A DNA stretch of 64,000 bases from Allolucifera butyrica (GTDB lineage Bacteria; Bacillota; Negativicutes; Sporomusales; UPPP01): contig NZ_UPPP01000053.1 of the NCBI RefSeq assembly GCF_900476375.1, forward strand, positions 1-64,000, given 5' to 3'. Of this stretch, positions 19,968-30,096 are shown in pieces. The number at the start of each line of letters is the position of its first letter. Position 1 is the stretch's first letter. Made by a program: the position numbers and the translations under genes. The notes beneath the pieces were generated by a model. It was given only the letters and a program-made list of their open reading frames with translations, searched no databases and was not told the DNA's origin.

Positions 19968-22900
19968 CCCATCTTCCGGATAATCCCGCGCAAAATTTTG
20001 GCATTTTCAGCGACATAACCGGGCTCCAGCATCAAATCATGGGGTCCGGGCCCTTCATACTTGGCAAATCCCCCCGCAGTTTTTGGCCCCCATTCGTCAA
20101 CCACGGACAGGTCCGGTTTCTGCAGGGAATAAATATGATAAATATCGGCGGCAATCCGGCTGTCCTGAATCAGTGAATTAAGATATCGCAAATAATTCAC
20201 CGTATTCTTCTCAAGGAATTTCTTTATACTGCTTTTTTCCGCCGCCGCAACGGCCATATCTTCTAAAAATCGGTCGACCCGTTCCATTAAAAGTCCTATA
20301 CTTTCGTCCGGTATTTTCGCATACTGGCAATCAATCAGCAGGATCCCCGCCACGGCATAACCCTGGCGCTCCAATTCCCGGGCGACTTCAAACGTCAAGA
20401 CTCCCCCGGCGGAATAACCGGCCAGTATATACGGGCCCCGGGGCTGTATGCCAGTAATGTCGTTTACGTATTCTTGCACTTTATCTTCCCCTGCCGCTAA
20501 ATTAAAGCAATATAAAGTGCAGTCGTCCAATTCATCCGCCAGATGCCGGTAGATTAATCCCAGAGGTACCGCCGGCGGGAAGAAAAATAAATTGCGCCGG
20601 CTGCAATCCCGGGCTTTAAACACGGTATAATTATTAAATACTTGTTTGACCGAAGCCGCCGTTGCCGCATACTGGACAATCTGTTTGACCGTAGGGGTTT
20701 TAAAAATTTGTTCATAGGGAATTGTCATTCCCATCTTCTCGCTGATTCCGGCGACAAGGGCAATCACTTTCAGGGAATGGCCGCCGAGTTCGAAAAAGTT
20801 GTCTTCTATGCCTACCTTTTCCACTGCCAAAACTTCCTGCCACACTTGCGCCATTCTCGCTTCCGCCTCATTGCGCGGCGCCACGTACTCCGCTCCCGTC
20901 CGGATTCCTCCCGCCGGTTCCGGCAGCGCCTTCCGGTCGATCTTCCCGTTCGGCGTCAACGGCATCTTCGCCAGTTGCATCACGCTCGCCGGAATCATAT
21001 AATCCGGCAGGCTTTGCTGCAATTCCTCCTTCAGCCTGGCCGCCGCCACCTCCTTTTCCGCCACGATATACGCGCACAGATACTGGTAGCCGCTGGCCTC
21101 TTGCTTCGCCACCACCAGCGCTTCCGTTACGGACGGCTGTTTCAACAGTTCCGCCTCAATCTCGCCCAGTTCCACCCGGAACCCTCTCAGCTTGATTTGA
21201 TGGTCCATCCGGCCGATAAATTCCACCGTGCCGTCCGGACGCCAGCGCGCCAGATCCCCGCTCCGGTACATCCTCTCTCCCGTTACAAACGGGTCGGTAA
21301 CAAATTTCTCCGCCGTCAGTTCCGGCCGGTTTAAATATCCCTGGGCCAGACCGTCCCCTGCAATGCACAGCTCTCCCGTCACTCCCACGGGCTGCAGCCT
21401 TCCCTCCGGATCCAGAATATAGAGACGGGTATTGGCCACCGGCTTGCCGATGGGAATGTTTCCTTCCGTATCCGCCAGGCCGTTGATTTCATGGTACGTG
21501 GCAAATACGGTCGTCTCCGTCGGACCGTACATGTTCACCACCCGGCCTTTTCCCAGCGCCGTGAAGGCTTTCTTCACATGCCGGGGCGAAGCCGCTTCCC
21601 CGCCGAACAGAATTTTCCGCACCTGTTTCAGACTTTCCAGGTTTACATCCACCAGGGTATTGAACAGGGCCGTGGTAATAAAGAAGACCGTTACCTGTTC
21701 GGTTTCGATGATCCGGGCCAGCCGGGGCATATCCAGCACCGCCGCTTTGTCAATCAGCACCAGTCTGGCTCCGTTCAACAGGGCGCCGTAGATGTCAAAC
21801 ACCGAACCGTCAAAGGCATAGTTGGATAACTGCAGCAGTACGTCACTGCCGGTTATCGTAATGTAGTTCGTATTTTTGACGACCCGCACCACATTGGTGT
21901 GCATAGTCAGATTTCCTTTGGGCTTCCCCGTCGACCCTGAAGTATAGATCACATAGGCCAAGTCCCGGGCCGTATTTTCTTTGGTCAGGTTCGCCGTATC
22001 GCCCTGGTACAGGGCCGGATCGTCCACATCGAGGAGGTCGCCGGCAAAGCCGGCCGCGGTGGACAGTTCCGGCCGGGTAATGAGGAGCCGGGCGCCACTG
22101 TCGGCCAGCATATAAGCAATCCGGTCCGGCGGATAGTCCGGGTCGATGGGCAGATAAGCCCCGCCGGCCTTCAGAATACCCAGGATGCCGGTGATCATGG
22201 CCGGTGAGCGGTCCAGCAGCAGGCCGACGATGGTGTTGGCCGTGACGCCGCGGCGGCGGAGCGCCCGGGCCAGCTGGTTGGCCCGGCGGTTCAGCTCGGC
22301 ATAGGTGAGCTGCCGGTCGCCGAAGGTCACGGCAATCCGGTCCGGGTTTTGCGCGGCTTGTTCTTCGAATAATTCCGGGATGGTTTTATCCCGGGGATAC
22401 TCCGTTGTCGCCGGATTGAAGCCGGCCAAAAGCTGCTCTCTTTCCGTCGCCGTCAAAAGTTCAATATCCGCCAACTTGCTGTCCGGCTGCGCTATAATTG
22501 CGCTCAGGACCGCCATAAAGTGTTCGGCCAGCCGTTCCGCCGTTGCCGGCTTAAATAACTGGGTATAGTATTCAACCAGGCATTCCAGCCGGTTGTTGAG
22601 TACCATCGCTTCCAGGGTCAAATCAAATTTAGCCGTTTTATGTTCCACCTCATAGGGAGAAAATTGCAGGCCATCCATTTGCAGAGCCGCCGTATCCGCG
22701 GTTTGCAGCGCAAACATGGTGTCAAACAGCGGATTCCGGTTTAACTGACGCGGTATATCCAGCTTGTCCACCAGTTCTTCAAACTGATAATCCTGATGCT
22801 CATAAGCATCCAGCGCATTAGCCCTGACTTCCTGCAGGAATTGCCGGAAGTTTTTTTGTTGTTCCGGATAGTTACGCATGGCCAGGGTATTGACAAACAT

Positions 22901-25900
22901 GCCGACCATATTTTCCAAATCCGCATGGGGCCGGCCGGCAATGGGCGAACCGACGATGATGTCTTCCTGGCCGCTGTATTTGGCCAGCAACACGTTATAG
23001 GCCGCCAGCAGCACCATATACAGGGTTGTCCCGGTTTCCAGGGCAAGCCGGTTTAACTGCTCCGTCACTTCTTCTCCCAATGAAAAGGTTAGCCGGCCGC
23101 CCTCAAAACTTCTGACCGCCGGCCGCGGATAGTCGCCAGGCAGGGTAAGTACGGGCAGTTCCCCGGCAAAAGTCCGCAGCCAGTAGGCTTCCTGTTTTTT
23201 AAATGCCTCAGTCCGAAACATAGCATTCTGCCAAACGGCAAAATCTTTATATTGAACCCGCAGCGCCGGCAACTTCTGTCCGCCATAAAGCTGTGTCAGC
23301 TCTTTAACCAGTATTCGCAGGGACACCCCGTCACCGATGATGTGATGCATATCAAACAGCAACACATGTTCCTCTTCAGCCAGTTCGACCAGTCCCGCTC
23401 TTAAGAGCGGTGCCTGGCTCAAATCAAAGGGGCGGACAAAGTTTTGCGTTATTGCCGGGATCGTTGCTTCCGTCCCGGAAATCCGCTCGACGGTAAATTC
23501 TACTCCGGCGTGAATTTGTTGTACCGGTTCACCGTGGAGAACTTCAAAAGAAGTCCGGAATGCTTCATGCCGTTGAATCAGTTTTTGCAGACTATCCTCC
23601 AGCCGCTGTTTGTCTAATATACCGGTTACCCTGAATACGGCCGGCATATTATACGTTGTATCCTCCGCCTGGAACCGGTTGAGAATAAACATCCGCTTCT
23701 GCGCCGAAGAGACCGGATAATATTCCTGTCCGGCTGCCGGCTCAATACTGGCATAATCATTCTCAGCCGTACTTTCAACCGCTTTGGCCAGTTCCCGGAC
23801 AGTCGGCGCTTTAAACAGTTCCGTAAGCGATACGTCGGCACCCAGCTCTTTATGAATTTTAGTTGCCAGGGTGATTGCTTTTAAGGAATGGCCGCCTAAA
23901 GCGAAAAAGTTATCGTCAATCCCCACCTTGGCCACTTGCAAAACATCCTGCCAGATTTGGACCAGTTTGGCTTCCATTTCATTCCGCGGAGCTACGTAAA
24001 CGATTCCCGTATTCAGGCTGCCGTCGGGTTCGGGCAGAACCTGCCGGTTAATCTTGCCGTTTGGCGTCAGCGGCATCTTTTCCAATTGCACAAAGCTGGA
24101 CGGAACCATGTAATCCGGCAGCTTTTTCGCCAGGTGCCGCCGCAGTTCCTCGATGGTAAGCTCCTGATCCGCCGTAAAATAAGCGCACAAATATCTCTCG
24201 CCATTTCTGTCTTTCCTGGCCATAACGACCACTTCTCTGACCGACGGCTGTTTTAAGAGTTCCGTTTCGATTTCTCCTAACTCAATCCGGAAACCCCGTA
24301 TTTTTACCTGATGGTCAATCCGGCCCAAATACTCGATATTGCCGTCCGGCAGCCACCGGGCCAAATCGCCGGTCCGGTATATCCGTTCACCGGGCGCAAA
24401 CGGATTGGCCACGAACTTTGCCGCCGTCAGCTCCGGCCGGTTCAAATAGCCCCGGGCCAGGCCGTCCCCGCCGATACAAAGCTCCCCCGCCGCGCCAATG
24501 GGTTGCAGTTGATTGTTTTCCGCCAGGATATACAATTGGGTATTGTCAATTGGTTTGCCGATGGGGATGGACTCCGTTTCCCTTTCCGGCCCGCAATCAA
24601 AATACGAGGCGTCGATGGTTGCTTCCGTGGGTCCATATTGATTAATCAGTTTGACTGCCGGCTGTTGGTTAAACAGTTTATGAAATCTTGCAACCTGCTG
24701 GTATTGCAGCGCTTCCCCGCCGGCGAACACTTTTTTTAGACTCGCCAAAGGCGCTATATTATTTTCTTCCATGTATTCCAAAAGCATTGTTAACAGGGAA
24801 GGAACAAATTGGACAATGGTAACCTTATTTTCCCGGACCGCCTGAACAATTTCCGCCGGGTCCTTTTCGCCTTTGGGTTTTAAAAAGCAAAGCTGGGCTC
24901 CGGCCATTCCCCACCAAAACAGTTCCCACACCGATGCATCAAAAGTAAAAGGCGTTTTTTGCAGAATCACATCGTCTTCGGTCAGGGGGTAGCGGTTTTG
25001 CAGCCAGCTCAGCATATTTATCAGGGAATGATGCTCAATTTCAACCCCTTTGGGGTTCCCTGTTGACCCGGAGGTATAGATTACATAAGCCAAATCCCGC
25101 GGCCTGTTTATTAAGGGCAAATTGGCGGCATCCCCCGTATACAGTCCCGGATGCTCCACATCGATGGTATGGCCGCTGAAGGGGACCGCCGCAACCAGAC
25201 GGCTCTGCGTCAAGAGGAGCGTAACCCCGCTGTCTTCCAGCATATAACGGATTCTTTCCGCCGGGTAATCCGGATCGATCGGCAGATAAGCGCCGCCCGC
25301 TTTCAGTATAGCCAGAATGCCGAGCATCATTTCCGGCGACCGGTCCACCATAATGCCGACAATGCTGTCCGGCTGGACTCCCTTGCTGCGCAAGACCCTC
25401 GCCAATTGATTGGCTTTGCTGTTTAGTTCCTGATAAGTCAATTGTTTTCCCGCAAAAACCACCGCTATGTTGGCCGGCGTTTTAGCCGCCTGCGCTTCAA
25501 AAAGTTCCTGCACCGTCTTATCCCGGGGATAGACTTTTCCGGTCTGGTTAAATTCCTGCAACAGCTGTTTTTTCTCGTCTTCTGTCAGCATTTCGAGATC
25601 CGTCAGTTTTTCTGCCGGCTGGATTACGATACTTTGCAGTAGATTGACAAAGTGCCGTCCCAATCTTGCCGCCGTTTCCCGCTTAAACAGTTTGGTAGAG
25701 TATTCCAGAGTAATTTCTAAATGGCCGCCCATTTCGACTGCTTCGATATTCAAATCAAATTTAGCGGTTTTATGGGCAAACGGAACCGCACTGAACTGCA
25801 GGTCACCAATTTGGGCGGCTGATTCCCTCCTGTTTTGCAGGGAAAACATAACATCAAACAACGGATTCCGGCTTAAATCCCGCGGCAGCGCCAGTTTGTC

Positions 25901-28900
25901 CACCAGGTCTTCAAACTGATAATCCTGATGTTCATAGGCAGCCAGGGCATTTGCCTTTACTTCCTGTAAAAAATGCAGGAAGTTTTTATCTTTTGCCGGA
26001 AAATTCCGCAGTGACAGCGTATTGACAAACATGCCGACGAGATGCTCCAAATCGGCATGGGGCCGGCCCGTAATCGGCGAACCGACAACGATGTCTTCCT
26101 GGCCGCTGTATTTGGCCAGCAGCACATTGAACGCTGCCAGCAGCACCATATATAACGTTGTTCCGGTCTGCCGGGTGAGTTTATTTATTTCGCCGGTCAA
26201 CTGGTCTTCCAGCACAAACCGCAGCCGGTCTCCCGCAAAGCTTTTAACCGCCGGCCGCGGATAATCGCCGGGCAGATTGAGCACCGGCACCTCTCCCGCA
26301 AAGGTCTGCAGCCAAAATTCTTCCTGCTTTCTAAGCCGCTCTCCCTGCTGCATTTTGTTTTGCCAAACCGAATAATCTTTATATTGGATTCTGAGTTCCG
26401 GCAATCCCTGTCCCCGGTATAAATCAGCCAGTTCTTTGACTAAAATGCCCATGGATACCCCATCCGAAATAATATGGTGCATATCAAAGAATAAAACATG
26501 CCGGTCCGCCGCCAGTTTCAACAGGCCCAGCCGCAGCAGCGGTGTCTGGCTTAAATCAAAGGGGCGGATAAACGTTTTAAGCAGACTGTCAATATCGGCT
26601 TCGGTCCCCTGCAGACTGGCAATCGCGAACGCAACGTCCGGGTGCACCCGCTGTACCGGCTCGCCGCCGGCGAATTCAAAAGAAGTTCGCAACGTTTCGT
26701 GCCGTTGAATCAGTTTTTGCAGCGCATCCTGCAGCCGCTGCCTGTCTAAAAGGCCCTCTACCTTGAATACGCCGGGTAAATTATAGGTCGTATCGTTGCT
26801 GCCAAACTGCTGCAGAATAAACATCCGCCTTTGCGCCGGAGAAACGGGATAATATTCCTGCCGGGGCGCCGGTTCGATGGCCCCGTAATCAGTTGCCGCC
26901 CTCCCCGCCATATTCTTGACCAGCTCCTGGATGGTCGGCGCTTTAAACAGGTCCGTCAACGATACCTCGACGCCAAATTCTTTGTGAATTCTCGCCGCCA
27001 GGGTTATCGTCTTCAGCGAATGGCCGCCCAGCTCGAAAAAGTTATCTTTCATTCCTACCCTTTCGACGCCCAGCACTTCCTGCCAAAGCCGGGCCATCCT
27101 TGCTTCCGTTTCATTGGCCGGCGCCACATATTCCGTCCCCGTATGGATACCGGCCTCCGGTTCCGGCAGCGCGTTCCGGTCAATCTTCCCGTTCGGCGTC
27201 AGCGGTATGGCCGCCAGCTCGACAAATGCCGCCGGCACCATGTAGCCCGGCAGTCCCCGGTTTAAATGCTCCCGCAGTTCGGCCACGGCCACTTTCCGGC
27301 CGGTTACGAGGTAAGCGCACAAATATTTTCCGCCGGCGCCATCGTCCTTCGCCAGAACTACCGTTTCCCTGACCGCCGGATGTTTACCCAGTTCCGCCTC
27401 AATCTCACCCAGTTCCACCCGGAAACCGCGAATCTTGACTTGCTGGTCCATGCGGCCCAGATACTCCAGGCTGCCGTCCGGCAGCCACCGGGCCAGGTCA
27501 CCTGTCCGGTACATCCGCTCACCGGGTATAAACGGATTGGCGATGAACTTTTCCGCCGTCAGTTCCGGCCGGTTCAAATAGCCCCGGGCCAGACCGTCGC
27601 CACCGATGCAAAGTTCCCCGTCCACTCCTACCGGCTGCAGTTGATTGTTTTTTCCCACAATATAGATGCGGGTATTGTCAATCGGCCGGCCGATTGACGG
27701 CAGCATATCACCGGCCCCGGCCGGGTCTACTTTGGCGCAGGTCGCCACCACCGTGCTCTCGGTCGGACCGTAATGGTTGACCAGGTCAAAAGGCAGATTC
27801 CGCGGCGGGCGGCGGTGCAGCTGATCTCCGCCGGTCAACAGGGCCCGCAGCGGCGCATCCGCCGGCCATTCTTCCCCTAAGAGCGCCTCGGCCAGGGGCG
27901 TCGGCATAAAGCTGACCGTAATTCCGGTTTCCCTGAGCCACCGGATCAGACCGCTTAGGGAGGACCGAATTTCCTGATTGGGAATGTATAATCCCGCCCC
28001 GGCGGTCAGGTAGGGCCAGATTTCCCACACCGCAGCGTCAAAGGCCGGACCGGCCAGCAGAGTGGCCCGGTCTGCTGCGCTAAGGCTATAGGTCCGCTGA
28101 TGCCAGGTGATCAGGTTTACCAGGCTGGCGTGCTCAATCTCCACCCCTTTGGGTTTGCCCGTCGAACCGGAAGTATAAATCACATAGGCTAAATCGTCCG
28201 GCTTTTGTTGCAGGTAAAGATTGGTCCGGTCGCCGCTATACAATTGATGGTCCTCCAAATCAACCGTTTCGCCGGTGAAGGCGGTTTTCCCCGCTAGATC
28301 CCGCTGCGTTAAGAGAACCGTCGCGCCGCTGTCCGCCAGCATGTAGCCGACCCGTTCCGCCGGATAGTCCGGATCAATGGGCAGATAGGCCGCTCCGGCT
28401 TTCAGAATGCCCAGCAGTCCGACCAGCATTGCCGGGGAGCGCTCCGCCAGTATCCCCACGACGTGGTTGGCTTTGATTCCTTTTTGCCGCAGTTGCCGTG
28501 CCAGCTGGTTGGCTTTGCCGTTTAATTCCTGATAACTCAGCCGCTCCATACCCAGAGTAACCGCCGTATTGTCCCGGACTTTCGCCGCCTGTTCTTCAAA
28601 CAGGCCGACGACAGTCCGGTTCTGCGGATATTCCGTCCGGGTCCGGTTAAAACCATCTAACAGTTCCTGCCGCTCTTCGCCCGTCAATAAGTCAATATCC
28701 TTTACCGATACCGCAGGGTTCCGCAGTACCTGGTCTATAACCGCCAAGAAATGACCTTTTAGCTGCGCAACAAAACGCGGCTCATATACCAGTGCGTTAT
28801 ACTTGAATTTTATAATCAACTCATTGCTGAGAACGGCGATCAGGTTGAAATCATAATTTGTCTGTTCATACGCTTCGGCCGCGCCAATGGTAATGCCTGC

Positions 28901-30016
28901 CTCAGCAGCATTGAGTCCTGCTTCGGCCGGATAATTTTCAAAAGCGACAATATGGTCGATCAGGTTGCTTTTCAGACTTGTTTTGGCCTGGATTTCAGCC
29001 AGTGGATAGTAACTGTAGCGTTCCGATTCTACGGCGGAATGCTGAATTGCCTTGATTAATCCGGTAAAGGTGTCCTCTTGGCCGCACTGGATTCTGACCG
29101 GCAGGGTATTGATAAATAAACCCACCATCGTTTCGATGCCGGCAATCTCATGCGGCCTGCCTGATACGACAGCCCCGAACACCACATCAGCGACGTCATT
29201 ATACTGCTGCAGAAGGATTCCCCAGGCAGCCTGGATCACGGTATTCAACGTGACACTGTTTTTTCCGGCCAGCTCTTCCAGGCCCTTTCGGGTACGCTGC
29301 GTCAGCCGAAAAGAGACTTCGGCAGGTTCATATTTTTTCCCGGCGCCTGTGCCGCCAAACTGCGGCAGCGAAGCCGTTTCCTCATAACCGGTTAAATATT
29401 CTTGCCAGTATAACGCGGCTTCTTGCCGGTCCTGTTTCGCCAGCCATTTAATATAATCGCTGTAGGGATAAACCTTGGGCAAATCGGGTTCGCTGTTTTT
29501 CCTTAATGAATTATAAATCGCTAAAAATTCCCGGCGGATAATTGCCATGCACCAGCCATCCATAATAATATGGTGAAAGCTCCAAATCAGTTCGTAGGAT
29601 TCGTTGTCCGTTTTCAGCACACTGATCCGCAGCGGCAGGTCCTTCCTTAGATCAAAGCCCCGCCGCCGGTCCGCCTGTTTAAATTCTTCCATAAACGGTT
29701 TCTTTTCCCCCGCCGGCAACTGGCTAATATCTTCAAAACAAATTTGCGCCTGGCGCGTTTTCATAACAGCCTGGACCGGTTTGTCCACATTTTCATATAT
29801 AAAAACAGTCCGCAATATGTCATATCTGGCAATAAGCCAATTCAGACTGGCTTCCAGGTCCCTAATATCCAGCTTGCCTTTTACGGATAGGCTGCTTTGT
29901 TCAAAATAGGCGTTTGATTCCTGGTCCAGCAGCGAATGATACAGCATGCCCTCCTGCATGGGCGATAACAGATAGATATCTTTTATTTTATTCTCTTTGG
30001 GCCGTTCCTTACTCAT
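19964..30016 (-). CDS. NRPS: (C-A-PCP)x3-TE
   Basis: 3350 residues, three elongation modules and a release domain. C1 ~10-450 (LLSPMQEGMLYHS; HHIIMDG ~147; the type that accepts a D-configured donor, matching the E domain that ends the preceding protein), A1 470-970, PCP1 Ser1000; C2 1050-1490, A2, PCP2 Ser2044; C3 from ~2095, A3, PCP3 Ser3081; TE ~3120-3350 with nucleophile GYSAGG (Ser3202), LLID and GPHDLML (His3326), a complete triad pattern. Specificity codes read by eye: A1 DAWFLGHVV (Leu-like), A2 DAWQFGQID (one change from a known Gln code DAWQFGLID), A3 DGFFLGMVF (Ile/Val-like). The TE should hydrolyse or cyclise the chain; the beta-hydroxyl from the KR step would allow lactone formation. 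A1 and A3 are near copies of A domains in the 6215-residue enzyme. Confidence 0.92.
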   Translation of the reverse strand: MSKERPKENKIKDIYLLSPMQEGMLYHSLLDQESNAYFEQSSLSVKGKLDIRDLEASLNWLIARYDILRTVFIYENVDKPVQAVMKTRQAQICFEDISQLPAGEKKPFMEEFKQADRRRGFDLRKDLPLRISVLKTDNESYELIWSFHHIIMDGWCMAIIRREFLAIYNSLRKNSEPDLPKVYPYSDYIKWLAKQDRQEAALYWQEYLTGYEETASLPQFGGTGAGKKYEPAEVSFRLTQRTRKGLEELAGKNSVTLNTVIQAAWGILLQQYNDVADVVFGAVVSGRPHEIAGIETMVGLFINTLPVRIQCGQEDTFTGLIKAIQHSAVESERYSYYPLAEIQAKTSLKSNLIDHIVAFENYPAEAGLNAAEAGITIGAAEAYEQTNYDFNLIAVLSNELIIKFKYNALVYEPRFVAQLKGHFLAVIDQVLRNPAVSVKDIDLLTGEERQELLDGFNRTRTEYPQNRTVVGLFEEQAAKVRDNTAVTLGMERLSYQELNGKANQLARQLRQKGIKANHVVGILAERSPAMLVGLLGILKAGAAYLPIDPDYPAERVGYMLADSGATVLLTQRDLAGKTAFTGETVDLEDHQLYSGDRTNLYLQQKPDDLAYVIYTSGSTGKPKGVEIEHASLVNLITWHQRTYSLSAADRATLLAGPAFDAAVWEIWPYLTAGAGLYIPNQEIRSSLSGLIRWLRETGITVSFMPTPLAEALLGEEWPADAPLRALLTGGDQLHRRPPRNLPFDLVNHYGPTESTVVATCAKVDPAGAGDMLPSIGRPIDNTRIYIVGKNNQLQPVGVDGELCIGGDGLARGYLNRPELTAEKFIANPFIPGERMYRTGDLARWLPDGSLEYLGRMDQQVKIRGFRVELGEIEAELGKHPAVRETVVLAKDDGAGGKYLCAYLVTGRKVAVAELREHLNRGLPGYMVPAAFVELAAIPLTPNGKIDRNALPEPEAGIHTGTEYVAPANETEARMARLWQEVLGVERVGMKDNFFELGGHSLKTITLAARIHKEFGVEVSLTDLFKAPTIQELVKNMAGRAATDYGAIEPAPRQEYYPVSPAQRRMFILQQFGSNDTTYNLPGVFKVEGLLDRQRLQDALQKLIQRHETLRTSFEFAGGEPVQRVHPDVAFAIASLQGTEADIDSLLKTFIRPFDLSQTPLLRLGLLKLAADRHVLFFDMHHIISDGVSMGILVKELADLYRGQGLPELRIQYKDYSVWQNKMQQGERLRKQEEFWLQTFAGEVPVLNLPGDYPRPAVKSFAGDRLRFVLEDQLTGEINKLTRQTGTTLYMVLLAAFNVLLAKYSGQEDIVVGSPITGRPHADLEHLVGMFVNTLSLRNFPAKDKNFLHFLQEVKANALAAYEHQDYQFEDLVDKLALPRDLSRNPLFDVMFSLQNRRESAAQIGDLQFSAVPFAHKTAKFDLNIEAVEMGGHLEITLEYSTKLFKRETAARLGRHFVNLLQSIVIQPAEKLTDLEMLTEDEKKQLLQEFNQTGKVYPRDKTVQELFEAQAAKTPANIAVVFAGKQLTYQELNSKANQLARVLRSKGVQPDSIVGIMVDRSPEMMLGILAILKAGGAYLPIDPDYPAERIRYMLEDSGVTLLLTQSRLVAAVPFSGHTIDVEHPGLYTGDAANLPLINRPRDLAYVIYTSGSTGNPKGVEIEHHSLINMLSWLQNRYPLTEDDVILQKTPFTFDASVWELFWWGMAGAQLCFLKPKGEKDPAEIVQAVRENKVTIVQFVPSLLTMLLEYMEENNIAPLASLKKVFAGGEALQYQQVARFHKLFNQQPAVKLINQYGPTEATIDASYFDCGPERETESIPIGKPIDNTQLYILAENNQLQPIGAAGELCIGGDGLARGYLNRPELTAAKFVANPFAPGERIYRTGDLARWLPDGNIEYLGRIDHQVKIRGFRIELGEIETELLKQPSVREVVVMARKDRNGERYLCAYFTADQELTIEELRRHLAKKLPDYMVPSSFVQLEKMPLTPNGKINRQVLPEPDGSLNTGIVYVAPRNEMEAKLVQIWQDVLQVAKVGIDDNFFALGGHSLKAITLATKIHKELGADVSLTELFKAPTVRELAKAVESTAENDYASIEPAAGQEYYPVSSAQKRMFILNRFQAEDTTYNMPAVFRVTGILDKQRLEDSLQKLIQRHEAFRTSFEVLHGEPVQQIHAGVEFTVERISGTEATIPAITQNFVRPFDLSQAPLLRAGLVELAEEEHVLLFDMHHIIGDGVSLRILVKELTQLYGGQKLPALRVQYKDFAVWQNAMFRTEAFKKQEAYWLRTFAGELPVLTLPGDYPRPAVRSFEGGRLTFSLGEEVTEQLNRLALETGTTLYMVLLAAYNVLLAKYSGQEDIIVGSPIAGRPHADLENMVGMFVNTLAMRNYPEQQKNFRQFLQEVRANALDAYEHQDYQFEELVDKLDIPRQLNRNPLFDTMFALQTADTAALQMDGLQFSPYEVEHKTAKFDLTLEAMVLNNRLECLVEYYTQLFKPATAERLAEHFMAVLSAIIAQPDSKLADIELLTATEREQLLAGFNPATTEYPRDKTIPELFEEQAAQNPDRIAVTFGDRQLTYAELNRRANQLARALRRRGVTANTIVGLLLDRSPAMITGILGILKAGGAYLPIDPDYPPDRIAYMLADSGARLLITRPELSTAAGFAGDLLDVDDPALYQGDTANLTKENTARDLAYVIYTSGSTGKPKGNLTMHTNVVRVVKNTNYITITGSDVLLQLSNYAFDGSVFDIYGALLNGARLVLIDKAAVLDMPRLARIIETEQVTVFFITTALFNTLVDVNLESLKQVRKILFGGEAASPRHVKKAFTALGKGRVVNMYGPTETTVFATYHEINGLADTEGNIPIGKPVANTRLYILDPEGRLQPVGVTGELCIAGDGLAQGYLNRPELTAEKFVTDPFVTGERMYRSGDLARWRPDGTVEFIGRMDHQIKLRGFRVELGEIEAELLKQPSVTEALVVAKQEASGYQYLCAYIVAEKEVAAARLKEELQQSLPDYMIPASVMQLAKMPLTPNGKIDRKALPEPAGGIRTGAEYVAPRNEAEARMAQVWQEVLAVEKVGIEDNFFELGGHSLKVIALVAGISEKMGMTIPYEQIFKTPTVKQIVQYAATAASVKQVFNNYTVFKARDCSRRNLFFFPPAVPLGLIYRHLADELDDCTLYCFNLAAGEDKVQEYVNDITGIQPRGPYILAGYSAGGVLTFEVARELERQGYAVAGILLIDCQYAKIPDESIGLLMERVDRFLEDMAVAAAEKSSIKKFLEKNTVNYLRYLNSLIQDSRIAADIYHIYSLQKPDLSVVDEWGPKTAGGFAKYEGPGPHDLMLEPGYVAENAKILRGIIRKMG
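20800..22450 (-). repeat. Duplicated A-domain segment, copy 1 (Ile/Val-type)
   Basis: Encodes the third A domain and the following linker/PCP of the 3350-residue NRPS. Long runs are almost the same as at 38,700-40,400 and 44,940-46,660 (for example the coding stretch for NLTMHTNVVRVVKNTNYITI is the same protein in all three). It is an internal duplication within the synthetase genes, not a mobile element. Borders are approximate. Confidence 0.7.
26860..28700 (-). repeat. Duplicated module segment, copy 1 (Leu-type)
   Basis: A1-PCP1 region of the 3350-residue NRPS. It is nearly base-for-base the same as 35,440-37,250 (A4-PCP4 of the 6215-residue enzyme), including the shared LTAGAGLYIP and LTGGDQLHRRPP coding stretches. 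A more distant relative is A2 of the 2961-residue NRPS. Borders are approximate. Confidence 0.7.
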
Positions 30017-30096
30017 AAAACTCCCTCCCAGCCGCTCTGCTAAAATAAACAGAGGATCCCCCTAATTTTAATGAATGCCGCTCAATTGTGCGACTA

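Noticed and set aside
30017-30096. CTCTG/CAGAG pairing in the gap between two NRPS genes as a terminator
   Set aside because: Only five base pairs, a ten-base loop and no T-run afterwards.
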